A DNA stretch of 64,000 bases, from positions 5,608,488-5,672,487 of the forward strand of contig JAJEKV010000053.1 of assembly GCA_021234155.1 (NCBI GenBank), given 5' to 3'. The notes beneath the pieces were generated by a model. It did no database searches and was not told where the DNA came from. It worked only from the letters and a program-made list of their open reading frames with translations. The DNA is from Isoetes taiwanensis. Lineage: Eukaryota > Streptophyta > Lycopodiopsida > Isoetales > Isoetaceae. Position numbers and translations under genes: made by a program. Position 1 is the first letter of the stretch. Every line of letters begins with the position of its first letter. This document shows positions 1 through 12,504 of the stretch, in pieces.

Positions 1-1668
1 CGGTGCCGCGGTGTAAAGATATGGTCGATCGTTGAGTGGCGGGGTCTAAAGCTCGCTTGTGTGAGCTTCGCACATCTGCCGCCCGCTTAGCGGGTCAAAC
101 TGTTGCTTTCGAGAATGTCGACCAACGGTTTGGCAAATACCGGCCCGACCATGATCGTAGGTAATTGGGCGGACGTGTGGGTCGCCCGCCTTTGTGAATG
201 GGGACAACCCTGCTTGTGGTCCATTGTCGGGGGAAACCTTCCTGCAATGCTCTGTTGAACAGGGTAGTGAGGATCGGCACCAGCGGCTGCCCTGCCCATT
301 TGAGTAACTCAATGGGGGGCCATCCTGTGGGGGTATGGGCGTACGCGTCCCTGTTGGGTCGTAGAGCTGCTGCAAGTACTATTCGCACTGCCCGGATGTG
401 ATGTCCCCTGTAGGCTGGGCTGGCCTTCGAAGCACTCTGCGCCAAAAGGTTCGAGGATGAGTGTCCAGCAGGCCGAACATCTCCCCCCTGATACATGGCA
501 AGGTACCACGCCTTTGTCTCCTTCAGATGGGCGCGGTACTGTGTGGTGGCCTGCAAGCGGGTACCTGGATCCAGAATGTGACGGAGCTGGCGCTTGCATT
601 CTTTACACTCCGCATCAAACCATCAGTTACGTGGAAATATTGTTGTCCCTGAGCGGCGACGCTGGGGGAGGGGGGGAGGGTGTGTCTGCCAAAGCACCTC
701 TCTGTTGCATCCCGTAATAGCGAAGTCAACTGGTCTGTCTGCTGCTCTAGTGTGGGGGTCCGCAGAATTGCTGACAGGGCATCCATGAGCATCTCGACGT
801 AGTCCTCTGCCTGCTCATAATCTAGTCTCAACTGAGGATGGCGAGGGGCTGGCATAGTGGGGGTTCTGGCGGCTTGCCAAACCATGTCCAAATAAAGTGG
901 GAGGTCATCTGAGTCGACCTCCTCATCCCGACTATCGGTGCCCACCCGGAAACGACTGATGAGATGCATATCTTGCGCAACTACGAGCACATAGTCCACC
1001 ACACTAGACCCTCCCCCATGATTGTCCTGTCTGCATGTGCACTTGCGAGAAGCGGGCCACTGTGACAGGCCATTGTAAATTATCAAGTCAAAAATACCAC
1101 ATAGCAGGAGCAACTGTATGCCAAAGCGGGTGTCCTGGCTGTCATCGGATCCTCGTGGCCAGGTTGCCTCTGCGGGACGTAGCTGCAGGACATCGTCAGC
1201 GAGGGGGTCAAGTCTCATGGGCTGCTCTACTCTTGTCCGTGCATTGAAATCCCCAAGAAGGACGACCCTACCCAACTGCTTGTGCTGCTGTATGTCATCA
1301 TATAGATCGACATAAGGGTCCATCCTATCCGCATCGGAGTGGCTGCGATAGAAGGTGCTCTCTGCGTGAGGGAAATAACAGGCGGCCAGAAAAAGAGGGT
1401 TGCCACTGGTATTATGCACACGAACCCACAAGTACCGGTTGTGTCTGTCTGTCTTCTGGAGGGTAACCGAATGTGCCAAGGTTGTTCGGTAGTAGCAAGC
1501 AACCCCACCATGACCCCTCTGTCCTGTACAGGTGATGAAGAAGTGCTGGAACCGGAGAAAATATTGACACACCAAGATAAGGAGACTAGGAGTTCCTCCT
1601 ATCGAAGGTATCTCGTGAAATTTAAATTTCATCCATCCACTGATGCGGTATGGTATTTTAAGATTCAA
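1..1668 (-). mobile_element. LINE-type non-LTR retrotransposon fragment, cut by the window edge
   Basis: Reading leftwards, an endonuclease region is followed directly by the beginning of a reverse transcriptase, the usual order of LINE ORF2. The remaining RT and the 3' end lie beyond position 1. No poly(A), target duplication or ORF1 can be seen. At least one frameshift separates the endonuclease frame from the RT frame, so the copy is inactive. Confidence 0.8.
95..1668 (-). pseudogene. LINE ORF2 remnant: APE-like endonuclease plus N-terminal reverse transcriptase
   Basis: The longer frame (523-1668, up to 381 codons) carries endonuclease/exonuclease/phosphatase-fold motifs: LLGDFNARTR holds the Asp/Asn pair typical of the fold, and SVVDYVLV matches the late Ser-x-x-Asp-Tyr motif. 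These enzymes nick target DNA to prime reverse transcription. The second frame (95-556) has FPRQWTTSRVVPIHKGG, which matches the start of LINE reverse transcriptases (P..W....VVPI.KKG). The frames overlap around 523-556, indicating a frameshift. The catalytic RT block (F/YADD) is not in the window. The first residues of the long frame look non-coding, so the true N-terminus is unknown. Confidence 0.75.
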
Positions 1669-3340
1669 TTAAAAGAATACGGCTCCTTGATGGACGAGTA
1701 CGAAAGAACTTTGCAAGAATAATGGGCAAAGTTCAAAGACCTTCAAACTTTACATTTGGAATTCCACATTATTAAAAATTGCAATTGCTTTATTGATAAA
1801 AATATCTAGATATTGATATGCATAGAATTACTAAATTCTTTACTAACGATTGTAAAGATATTAAGTCCTCTAACTGACTTGAGGCCATCCCTAACTGAAA
1901 AAGGGATGAAAGCCCTCTAATGGAATTGAGGCCATTTCTAACTGAACTGAAATGAGAAATCTATAACCTCTAAAGGAACTGGGGCTATAGAGTTAAATAT
2001 CCTTAAAAGAAATAGGATAAACGATTTTTTCCCTCAGGACGTTTAACCCCGGGAAGGGAAGGATTGTTACGGCAATGCCGGCTTGGGGGAGTGGCTCATG
2101 CACAACGCAACGGGAGTTAATTTTTCAAAGGCTAGTAATTAATTATTAAGGGTAGTTTAATTCTTATAATATGATATTTGGGTCTAGACAGATAGATTAA
2201 TATTTTAAAGTTATGGACCAATGGTTAAAATTTAAGTTAATACAAGAAATTTATTGCGGCGGCCTTGGCCGCCGCGAACATTTCTCTTTACCGACTTGGT
2301 GCAATTCAAAATCCAAGTAATATAGACGGAATTTCAAGATAATTTTTTTTGATTAAACAATATGTTGATTAGTAAGTTAATGTCAGTCTATTAATTCATA
2401 GGCAAGAACAGCTAAACCTGCGAAACCATTCAATGGGATGGTGAATTCAGTTTTTAAGAGCTTAAAAAACTATGCCCCTAAAACGATAATGTACAACAAT
2501 TGTCTATGTGCTTCATTTAGCTCTACTGATATGCTACTACACCTGACCATTGCTAAGTGTTGATATAAGAATAATACATCTCTCTTTCCATCAAATACTC
2601 CATTAGCTTTTGGCCTTTGACATTGAATGTATAAGGTGTGGTGTTCCTCATCCTCCTGATAGATGCAATCTATTAATACGTTTGGAACAAATTGATGTAA
2701 CATCAAAGTTTATTCAAAATTTATTGCATATCATAAACATTTATATAAAATAAAAGTTCTTGTTCTTGCCATTGTTGTCCAATTAGCCATCTTCTTATGT
2801 TCTGGGCAATAGTTGTTGCTGGATTCTTGCCTGTGGCTATTAGACGTTTTCTGTTGCTTGATTCTTGCTTGTGGCTATTAGACGTTCGCCTTATAAAGAG
2901 GTTCCTCATGTTAGTTTTGGTGCTGAATGATTTTTTCATCCCAGAATTTCTTCTAGTCAAAGTACTCTAATAAAATAGTTCAAAAAAAATATTTCACCAC
3001 TCTAATGAGATTTATTTCTGAAAAGTGATCGCCAATAAATCATAGCTTGGTAATATGTGCCATGTTTGCTAAACGTATGTCTTCACAAGGAACAAAGACA
3101 ATGTTTCTCTTGAGCTTCTATAGAAGAGAATGATCTTAATATAGCAAAGGATTTTTTCTTGGCTGATAGTTATATTTGCCCTTTTGAAAGCAATGGGTTT
3201 GCTCATGTTTGCTTGGATCCTTGTAGTCATTCTGCTTTCTTTGAGTCATAAGTTCTATAAATTGATAGATCATTGGACGTACTATAACATGAACTTTACT
3301 TGGCATTTCTCCTCCCTCTTGTTTGATTACCAATCAACAA
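1669..3340. other. Gene-free AT-rich stretch with short hairpin-forming repeats
   Basis: I see no gene I can support. 1863-1990 holds three imperfect copies of a motif beginning CCTCTAA and running to GAGGCC or similar, each able to fold on itself. 2256-2275 is a perfect GC-rich palindrome. A 78-codon minus-strand frame (2470-2706) is unrecognised and unsupported. Two near-identical copies of a segment reading GATTCTTGCCTGTGGCTATT / GATTCTTGCTTGTGGCTATT lie around 2820-2880. Confidence 0.4.
2256..2275. repeat. Perfect 9-bp GC hairpin
   Basis: GCGGCGGCC, two T, then GGCCGCCGC. It is an isolated all-GC palindrome in AT-rich DNA and does not look like a transcription terminator, since no T-run follows it. 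Its function is unknown. Confidence 0.6.
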
Positions 3341-3862
3341 TTGTTCATTGTCTTCAAATATAATTCTCACGCCCCCCATAGCTTCCCTATGAAACTGATA
3401 ATCCAGGCAAACCTAGCTCTATATAGAAAGTTTGGCTCCGCCATGCCTAGTGCTGCTGGAACTTATGCTGGAACTTAAGATGTAGGCGAAATTGGGCCAG
3501 AAGCCAGTATATATCTACTTACGGATAGAGATAACCGGCGTCTGGCTGGACCATCGTCGTGCTTCTCGAGCTAGTTTAAGCCGGGCCCCTAGCTCTAGAA
3601 ATACAATATACCGGCCTTTCCATGAATTTCAGTAGGTTTGAGAAGATTCACAGATCATTTTTACCCTACTGGAAATTCGAATCCAGGCTTCTGGATTCCC
3701 TATAACTCTGTTCAAAAGCTTCTGATTATGCCCAAACAACCACGTCAAGGTAAGTGGGTCTGCCTTCCGGCAGTTTCTTGATTCATTCTTAAGCAGAATG
3801 AAAAATCGCTTCAACAAACCTGTAGAATCAGGTAATCACCTTGACCTTGGAATGGTAAAAGA

Positions 3863-3947
3863 GAATGGGGTCGACCATTCTTGCTTCCCTTCCCCACACG
3901 GCGCCCCGGATTCTCGCAGCGGGAAGCAAGAATGGCTTCCCCCATTC
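3863..3947. repeat. Inverted repeat / foldback
   Basis: Inner arms of 15 bp are perfect (3875-3889, CCATTCTTGCTTCCC, against 3921-3935). An outer 8-bp arm (3863-3870 against 3940-3947) extends the stem. The loop is GC-rich. It could be a small MITE-like foldback or a remnant of one. Confidence 0.6.
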
Positions 3948-4269
3948 CGTTCTACATCACGTCAAGGTAAGTTGGTGTTGATTCTTGTTTTTTGGCCAAT
4001 GATATCTTGCCACGTTGCAACCATTCTAATCAAGAATGGAAAATCGATGTAGCATTCTTGGCTAACGTGTTACAACCCGGTGACCTCTTTTACCCTCTCG
4101 ATCGAGGAAGGCGCCAACGGGCGGAGCTCCAAGCCATAGCCATAGCCGAGCTTCGGCAGATTTTGAAGCCATACCTTTTGCTTTTCTTGTTTTGAAGTCG
4201 TTACCTCTGCCGTTACCTTTTGCTTTACTTGTTTTGGCGGAAACGGCAGAACTCTCAGGGATGTCGCGG

Positions 4270-4385
4270 TGCGACCATAGCGGATCTCGTGAGAACTCCA
4301 AGCCATAAACTCGCCATAGCCAAAAACTCGCCATAAACTCCAAGCCATAAACTCGCCATAGCCTAAACTCGCCATAGCCAAAACT
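4270..4385. repeat. Short tandem repeat, units like CCATAAACTCGCCATAGCC
   Basis: Five or so irregular copies of AAACTCGCCATAG and CCAAGCCATAAACTCG follow one another. This produces spurious open frames on the minus strand with MAWSL/YGEF repeats. Confidence 0.7.
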
Positions 4386-5615
4386 GAAGAATCAAAATTT
4401 TTTTCTTACCTTGACGTTGTGGAATGGTCGAGGTCGTGGATTCGATTGTAGCGAGGGCGGTCAAGCTCTTGCTTCGGCGCCCCGACTGTTGGCAGTAGCC
4501 AGCCTGCCCTGCTACACCGGAATCCACTCCCTCTTCCCATTCCACATCACATCTAGCAGAATTTTGGCCTATTCTAGGCCTAATTTGATTTTTTTGGGCA
4601 GTTCTAAGACTATTCCCATGGCCACGGCTCGATCTCATCCTTCTAGCAGTTAGAAAAGAACTCACAATTATAATGTACAATGCAAAGCAACAAATTCAAA
4701 AACAGGCACCATACCTTATATGAAGCTTCCTAAAGTTTTGATGAATTGAGAAACGCAAAAAGATGTAAGATTGACCTACAAAAATCCCTAGAGAAATTCA
4801 CAAAAGATGCAAGATTGATCTACAAAAATCTTCCTACTTCAGCCTCATACTATCCACAACAAAGCCTACCTTACAATAGATTTACCTTGGTGCCATCATG
4901 AAGAACTAAGAAATAAATCTTTAAAAAATATCTGGCAGAATCAGCCATTAAGACATCTCTAGTGGAATCAACGATTAAAACATCTGGAGCGGAAGATCCG
5001 ATCCTATGCGAAACAGCTCTAGATCATAAGCAAAGCGGCAGGAACTCTGGGCTTTTATATCTGCATGCTTCATGAATGTGTGGCGGAGCTGCTTCCAGAA
5101 AACAGGCAGAATGGCGACAACACCAGAGGCCAGGCAGGAGCCAGCAAATAGCAAATAACATGCATTTGACAGCTAGAAACACCAAGAAAACAGATGGCGA
5201 CGGGATCGGCAGCTTGGGCACAAATGGATCTGGATTCTTGAACAAAAACACCAAGAAATTTCGATGATGACAGCGGCAGAACCAACCGGAGCTAAAAGGA
5301 AGAGCCAGCCCCAAATCAGATGCGGCTTGAGAAACTACGACACATCCACCATTGCGGCAGAACCAGATGGCCATAGATCCGCAGCTTGAGAAACCATGGC
5401 GTGTCCCGTTGCCGCAGTACAGCAAGAATAGGGCGAATCTTCTTGCTCTAATCTGGCCGCACATGTGGCATCGTGAGCCTAAGGGTGCCACTATCGGCAA
5501 TGGAAGTTTCCTACGTGGCAAAAATTTCCAGTCGGATAAAATATAACTTCCATTGCCTGATTCCATTTAGGTGGCAATTAGGTATTTCGATGCGAATTCG
5601 AATTCAAATGAATAC

Positions 5616-5712
5616 GAATTGGTAAACTTCGACAGCAGAAGATTATGCCTTCAGACGAATTGGTAAACTTCGACAGCAGAAGATTGTTTATCGTGAATTG
5701 GTAAACTTCGAA
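5616..5712. repeat. Tandem repeat of about 40 bp, three copies (last partial)
   Basis: The string GAATTGGTAAACTTCGACAG recurs at about 5618 and 5658, each followed by CAGAAGATT. A third, shorter copy starts at about 5695. Confidence 0.7.
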
Positions 5713-6411
5713 TTGCTTATCGTGAGATCTGCTTGAATCAAAACAAGCATTTAACAAGGTCTCTTAGCCAATCCGCTCTACGTTGAATGCAACTATCTTT
5801 ATTCATTCTAAGTATCAGGGAGCACTAAGTATGAGATAAATTCACAATTGTCAGTGTAAAAGAATGCAGCAATTGTTGCATCATTCGACAAGGCAGACAG
5901 GTTCCTTCATAGTGCAATCGTATATAATTTATGCTAGGGAGTGCCATTGTGGGAGCTTAGAGGAAGCACGAGAAGAGCTTGATAGATTGCCAACTAGAGA
6001 CAGGAGGATTTAAAACCAGACATGCATCAGGAGGGAATAAAACGAGACAAAGTAATATTTCTTAGCATAGACGTCTTGAGCAGATATGTGAATTTGCTCT
6101 TCAATCTGATAATGTCATAGGACATGCTATTGTTCTGGAAGCTTAGTGTTATGATCTGTAACATTGTAACATAATGCATCACACACAAATGATTTCATGC
6201 TTGCACAACCTGAAACTGGAAAAGACTTTCACAAGATCCAGAACCAAAACATCTGAACAGTTTCATGACAATAGATAAGAATGCCTTCAGCTAATAAAAT
6301 AGCAGGCTTTGTTAATTGGAACAAAAAACAAAAATAGCAAATAAAATAGCATGCTTCGTTATCTGGAACAACAGATTTTACGTTATTTTCAGAGTACCTT
6401 AAATTCAAACT

Positions 6412-7862
6412 TCATTCACTTTCAGCTTGATCTTCATCCAGTTCTTTCTGACCAAATTGTTCTCGTGTCAATTCCATCGTCCTCTTCTTATACAATGCCT
6501 TGGCTAAAGCATTCCTTCGAGCAGAGTTTGAAGCTGATATGGCTGCCTGAGTTCTTGGAGCTGATGCCCTCAAACAGTCTATTGCATCCGGGTCATCTTC
6601 AAGTGCCCTTGCTAAGGCTTGCATCGGATTTAGATGAACACCATCAACTCGATGAATGCAATATGAAGCTGCCTTTGCAATTTCAGTTTCTGGAATGTTC
6701 ATATGTTTCACATGTGTCTCATATACTTTTGTTTGTCTTTCTGATTCAATGGCTCTCTCAAGCTCTACCTTTGCTTCATCTGGCCATGAATTATCAAATT
6801 CATCTCCATGTCTAATGCATAGGTTATGCAGGACAAGACATGTGGAGACAACCTCTGGCACGTGGTCTAATTTCATGTCATTGTGTTTCAGCAAAATCCT
6901 AAATCTGGATTTCAACATTCCAAATGCACACTCAACTGGCATCCTAGTACTTGACTGGATGAAGTTCCAATGGTACTCTTCCCTGCTCAGGCCATCCTTA
7001 TGCCCCTTAAAAGGAGGAAGAATCCACGGTCTTGGCGGATATGCAGCATCCCCAATCAAACAGTAATTACCCAGATGACCTGCCTTATCCTCTTGCCTGC
7101 TTCAGTATGTTCAAATAACTTCCAATCGTGAATGCTGCCGGCCCAACCAACGTCATAATCCCAAAAATAATAATCTGATGAGACAATTGCTTGTAGCAGA
7201 ACTGAATGGAATCCCTTTCGATTGTAATAGTCCTGGGGATTTTCATGTGGAGCAATAATGGGAATGTGGCTCCCATCAATTGCTCCAATAACGTACGGAA
7301 TTCCTCTTAACTTCTCGAACTTGTTAGCAAGCTCCTGCATCCTGCTAGTTGATGGCCATTTTATACATATGTCATGCAATCTCAATTTAACAGCCCTACA
7401 GAACTCTGCAACTACTCGTTGGGCTGTGGTGTATCCCACACTATAAGTATCTGCAATGTCTCTGATTGTGTTTCCTGTAGCTAATCTGCACAATGCAATG
7501 CATACTCTTTTCTCTACTGGAATTGCTGCATGAAATCTAGTATCTTCGTGCATCATATCACCTGCCAAAGTCTTACAAATGTAAAAGAAAGTATCCTTTG
7601 ATACCCTTAATCTCCTTTTGAACATAGTGTCGGTGTATGATTGAAGCAAACTTACTTCCATAAAAGTAGATGGTCTATTATAGCACCATACATGAGGTGC
7701 TTTTCTAAATGCTCTACCATCTGTGCCTTCAAGCAAGTTTAAGCATAATGCATTCCAACATTCCATAGCTAGCAACATCATTACAAGAGAATCTGCCTCT
7801 ATAATTGCTCTTATCTGGTAGTACATGAGGACAGCCAACCTCATCTTCTCGCGTCGATCCAT
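6412..7862 (-). pseudogene. PIF/Harbinger (HARBI1-like) DDE transposase, one frameshift
   Basis: The first frame (7056-7862) begins MDRREKMRLAVL and includes a helix-turn-helix-like stretch (LATGNTIRDIADTYSVGYTT), then VIGAIDGSHIPI with the first catalytic Asp and VGWAGSIHDWKLF with the second. The next frame (6412-7059) supplies IGDAAYPPRPWILPPF and then MPVECAFGMLKSRFRIL with the catalytic Glu. Read together they span a normal HARBI1-like length of about 470 residues. The join at about 7056-7095 needs a one-base shift, because the first frame ends in VIWVITV and stops. Everything else, including the DDE triad and a charged C-terminus, is intact, so the damage may be recent or a sequencing error. 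Confidence 0.85.
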
Positions 7863-9136
7863 TATTCCAATTCACTAGCCATGCAACAAGAATAGCCAGC
7901 TCAGTACAAAGAATGAAAATAAAAATACATCTTCAACATAACTTTAGACCTTTAGCTGCCCTTAACCAAACAATTAAAGCATAGTGAGAGAAGACCATTC
8001 ATTTAATTTAGCATGGATCATAACCAACAGTAACAGGGCAGTCAAAGGCAGTTTTAGGCAGTCTTAGACATACATCTTACCTTGCACATGCAGCACATGT
8101 ACCCCCTCGATCATATGGATCACTAGGAAAGGAGCCTATTAATTATGGATTTTTTCCTTCTTCACCAGAAACAGATCAGGCTCTTGTGTTGAAGTATAAT
8201 GCTAAATGTGTGTGATCTGCCCAAAACAGCCTACTTGAACAGAATTTTACCTTGGCATTCTGCCTTGACTGCCATAGCTGGCGCTTGGCTTCTGCAGACA
8301 TGGGCAGGGAGGTGCTTAGATAACAGGATTGCATTGCCATGACTATACTTTGCACTTCCTTTCCTATCCATCCCTTATATACACAAACGTTACTTGTGCT
8401 TGCTCTGTAGCTTTGGAAGGCGGGCACTGTTCTAGATTTGTCTTAAAACTTAACGTGTAAAATATACCATGTGTTTGTGAACGTCTCTATCAGAATCAAC
8501 AAAGGTGTACATTCAAAACAAGTCAGAAAACAAGCTGGTCAGAAAACAAGCTGGTCGGCCTGATAATTTACATGTCCCTGTTGTCTTTTAAAAGTTCCTT
8601 TTCATTAACGCAGGACATTTATTATAGTGTAAGAAGGTGCTAAATTCTTGTACTTATAAATCCTAGGCTAGTGTCTATAAGAAAGATCTGTTATTGGCAA
8701 ACAATAGTATTGGATTTAGTTCCTGGATTCATTCATTGCTTGCTGCAAAGAATGCAGGAGCCCAAATTTCCTCTAGTTGGCTTGACGCACAAGTAGAATC
8801 ATTGTCTCTAAATGCTTTCTGTCTGCACCCTTCAAACACAGTCAACTCTAAATGCTTTCTGTCTGCACCCTTCAAACACAGTCTCCAGAGTAAAGTTCTC
8901 AATGCCGCATGTCAATGATACACTCAAAATATAACTCTTCACTTATACCAACTGCTACAAGTCCAAATTAGACTGCATTACACCTTGGCCCAACATATGA
9001 GAACATTGTCTCATATGTTCAAAATCAGTAGAAAACAGTGCTAAAGTAAGAAGAATAACATTTTGTATTAATTGTTGGACTGTTACAACCAAAATATATG
9101 ATTAATTGCATCAATTCAACATATACAGTAATAGGT
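7863..9136. other. Spacer between the two Harbinger genes
   Basis: AT-rich, with no supported gene. It includes a 40-bp tandem duplication at 8807-8883 (unit beginning TCTAAATGCTTTCTGTCTGC) that generates a repetitive plus-strand frame at 8694-8918. Confidence 0.45.
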
Positions 9137-10133
9137 TTAGAACTTCTTAACAAGTTCAGCAAAGGATGTACGCAGATCTGACAATATCTCCAATCGACGC
9201 TCTTCCCACTGTGTCATTTTCTCTAAAAGCTTTTCTCGGCCTTCTTTCATTTCCTCCAACAAGGGAGACTTCTTGTCTCTCACATTCTTCTTCGAGGCAA
9301 GTGGGTTTTCCTCCTTCACATCTTCACTGCAATTGGTAGAGATAGCTCCTCCATGAACAGCCTTTGTTACGTTGGCACGATGACCCATATAGTCATCTAT
9401 CAAAGAATACCATTGGCTCTCCTCTGCTCGCTCATTTCCAGAAATATTGTTGTGTGCTTTGATAGCCATGTATTCCTTGTGCAATGCATTCCACTTCTTC
9501 CTACATGATTCTGCATCCTTGTCAAAGTCTGGACACAATCCCACTAATTTTGTCAAGACCGTATTCCATAAATTGATTCCTTGTTTAGGTGGCTTAGAAC
9601 TCATCCTGCATTTCCCCACGAACATGAATCAAAGACACACACCATTTATCTTCCCATCGTGCATACTTCACACTTCCATCTTCCTTTTCTACCTTGCACT
9701 TCTTCGAAGTATTCTTGCTGTTCTTTGCTTCACTCCGTTGCCTCTTTACAGACTTCACTTTAACTTTGGACTCAAGCACATCCTTGCTTTGGTTCATGAC
9801 AATAGGTGGAGAAGCTGTTTGGGTTTGATTCAATAGAGAATCTTGGCTGTAGTTCATAGCATTGGGCTGATACATGTGCATTTGTTTTTGCTCCATAGAC
9901 ATTGCTTGAAAGGTGTTTTGGCCATGAACAAGAGGAACCAGCATTGGGCCATGAGACGAAAGATATGGAAGGAAAGGAGAATTTTGAGGCATATGAATGA
10001 CTTGTGGCGGTTTGGGTAGTTGAGTTCTCCTGCAGCTAAGCTTTTGTGGATGGGTAGAAGGAGTTTTATCAGGAATTTCAGGTGGAAATGAACAATCTTG
10101 TGTGGCATACACAATGTCGACCTCATTGTCCAT
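9137..10133 (-). pseudogene. Harbinger-associated Myb/SANT-like (trihelix) DNA-binding protein, frameshifted
   Basis: The upstream frame (9594-10133) starts MDNEVDIVYATQD, has a Pro/Gln/Met-rich middle, a basic stretch (KSVKRQRSEAKNSKNTSKKC, a likely nuclear signal) and the start of the domain, YARWEDKWCVSLIHVRGEMQ. The downstream frame (9137-9625) continues it with GINLWNTVLTKL, CRKKWNALHKEYMAIK and a charged coiled-coil tail ending ELVKKF. The spaced Trp residues are those of the Myb/SANT-like fold that partners PIF/Harbinger transposases and binds their ends. A one-base shift near 9600-9620 separates the halves. Confidence 0.8.
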
Positions 10134-12504
10134 CTGGAAATAACTAAAGTTTGTTAAAGCTAACTTCTATGATAATGAATGCCAACTACACTACAAACAT
10201 TAGCAAAGTTCTTTGAAATCAGACAGCAAGTTGATGAAGTATTTAAAGAAAAAGGAAGAAGAGTCTAAAATGATGAAGTGTTTCAATAAAAAAGGAAGAG
10301 TGTAAAATGTACCTTCAGACAAAAAGATCAAGAAGGTTCAGTTCTTTAATTCGGTCTTCAAACTCTGCACTCAACCATTTATTAATTACTGATTAAAAGA
10401 AGTGGTAAAAGATCAAGGAACCTGAATAAAACGAGAATAAAACCTGCGAATAAAACCTGTGAAAAGGAGAATAAAATCTGAAACAGAGGCTTTACCTGCA
10501 AATGCAGATGACAGATGCAGATGATCCGTTGATGCAGATGACAGTGCAGATGACCTGTTGATAAAGATGTGCAGAACTGCTGATAGTTGGAGTAGCGCGA
10601 AATTTCTTTGGCGCCAATGTTGAAGCAGGGACGCGTGGCATGAATTGCTTTCCCACCAGCGATCCCCTGCCAGTTAATCCATTCGATTTTCATGCCATAT
10701 CAGCATATCGACATCCAAAACTTCCCTATAGTGGAATCACGTTAATCATGGAAATTATTACGTGTTAATCTACTATTTGCTTTTTTGTTAATTGGTTATT
10801 TTAACTTCCAGTAGTGGAATCTCACCCTAACTTAGATTGCGGCGGAGAACACGAAAAAAAGAAAAAAGAAAAATTTGAAACTGAATTACATATGTTTAGA
10901 AAGGCATGGCTGATAACGGGTCGCGGACCCTTCAACACAAATATCACGAGATCATATCAGATCTTCTGGAACTGGGGAAAAAGGGTCGATCCGGCCCTAT
11001 AAAAGGTCGAATCACAGATATTTTTGGCCCATTCTTAGTTATTTGGGATTCTTTACCTTTTAGATGGATATTTGTGTTCGGAAAAGGTGAATCTGGAAAT
11101 AGGTTGTTTCCTTCCTATTAATGCAATTGTTTTCCCTTACTCTATCTCAGAATTTCCGGTTGAACGCTTTAAGAAACCTACTGCCTTGCTATGGTCTGTG
11201 CTGGACGAGCTTGTCTTTAGTGTTTAAATTCCTGATTGCAGTTGGGGAAGCAGGATAACGATTTCTTGCTGGAAAACTTGAGCCCGGTTGGGTGGATAAA
11301 TCCTCTTAAAGATTGGAGTGTAACTTTACTTTAGATTTAGTCGTTTGAATTGATAAGATTGCTTTATTGTATCAATATTTAAGCATATGATGTAAATGTA
11401 CACGAGTCGAGACCAACAACCTGTTTGACTTAAAACTTTGTAATAAGATTGCCATAAAATACAACAAGTTGGCATCAACATGTCATTTCATTTTTCATGG
11501 TCAGAATGTTTATGTATTAGGGAAGATGCTCTCGGGAATCTTGAGTATGTGTCAACATTTGGAATCTAGCCAAGAATAATTTTATATGTTCAAATTTAGC
11601 TGACGTTACATTTTTAAAATATGCAATGTACATTATATTTAAATAAGTATGGAATGTACAATGTTTGAGAACAATGACATGCTTGACTTGAAAACTCTAT
11701 GAGAGGTTGTACATATACAGTTGGGATGGAAACAGCACCGACGACATCCCAGGATTGTCTGGTAAACCGACTTTCCTGTAATGCAGAGAACAAGAACACT
11801 GTATTATGTGCCACGTGTTATGGTGCTAACCACTAGAGCCAAAAATGTCGTGCAAAACACCAGAATGCTAATAGATTGTTATTAAAGAAAACAAGAAATA
11901 ATGTCTTTTTGGACCTAAGGTCAAAATGCAGTACGAACCCAAAGACATACCATACGTTAGATATGCATTGTTCAAATATGCAATCAATGTAGACTATTTA
12001 CGGAACAACTTGCTTGACTTAAAAACAAACTCAATTTCAAAATAACAACCTGCTTGACTTAAAAACTTTGTGATAAGCTTGCAAGCTGGCATCAACGTGG
12101 CATTTCATGGTTGGACTGTTTAAGATATACTGAATGGATGCCATTCAGCCACTCACTATTATTTTCTTATCTCGTCATGCCATCCAATTTTTCTTTTTGC
12201 ACTTCGAAGAAGGTTCTTTTTGCCGGTTCTTTTCTCAATTCATGATCTTGTTGTGATTTCCATGGCGTTTTCTATAATTCTCCAAGATCACAAGGTTTCC
12301 TAGCGTCTGCATTATGGCATTGTTCAGGTTAGCTTACCATTTTATGCATTCAGTTGAATTAGCGAAGTACCACAACCAGCATTTATTCGTTTTGTCTTCC
12401 TGCCTGATTCCTCATGTTTTTTGTTTAGGCAAAGGACTTCTTCTTCCTTGCACGCTGTGATGTACATTTTTTTTCAGTAAGGATAATTCCTTCCTTGAAA
12501 CATC
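10134..12504. other. Upstream region of the cyclase gene, with dispersed repeats
   Basis: No gene is supported. 10498-10562 is a short irregular repeat of GATGCAGATGAC. A segment containing ACAACCTGTTTGACTTAAAA (about 11427) returns in related form at about 12010 and 12047, each followed by similar sequence including GGCATCAAC and CATTTCAT. This suggests copies of one short element. The promoter of the following gene must lie here, but I see no single convincing TATA box. Confidence 0.4.

Larger units (their letters stand above)
3341..6411. other. Repeat-rich intergenic region
   Basis: No gene is supported. The region contains a foldback (3863-3947), three copies of the string ACGTCAAGGTAAG in direct or inverted orientation (3742-3754, 3958-3971 and reversed at 4405-4416), a compound tandem repeat at 4270-4385 and another at 5616-5712. 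The frames at 4062-4381 and 5024-5566 follow these repeats and show no recognisable domain. Confidence 0.4.
6412..10133 (-). mobile_element. PIF/Harbinger-type DNA transposon, both genes damaged
   Basis: The two proteins that define this superfamily lie on the same strand: a DDE nuclease (6412-7862) and a Myb/SANT-like DNA-binding protein (9137-10133). Both have a single frameshift, so this copy is probably immobile, though it could still be mobilised in trans. I could not recognise terminal inverted repeats or a 3-bp target duplication by eye, so the limits given are those of the coding regions only. Confidence 0.85.

Noticed and set aside
4062-4680. Overlapping minus-strand frames with repeated YGEF/MAWS peptides considered as a repeat protein
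   Set aside because: They follow a short DNA tandem repeat and have no start context or domain.
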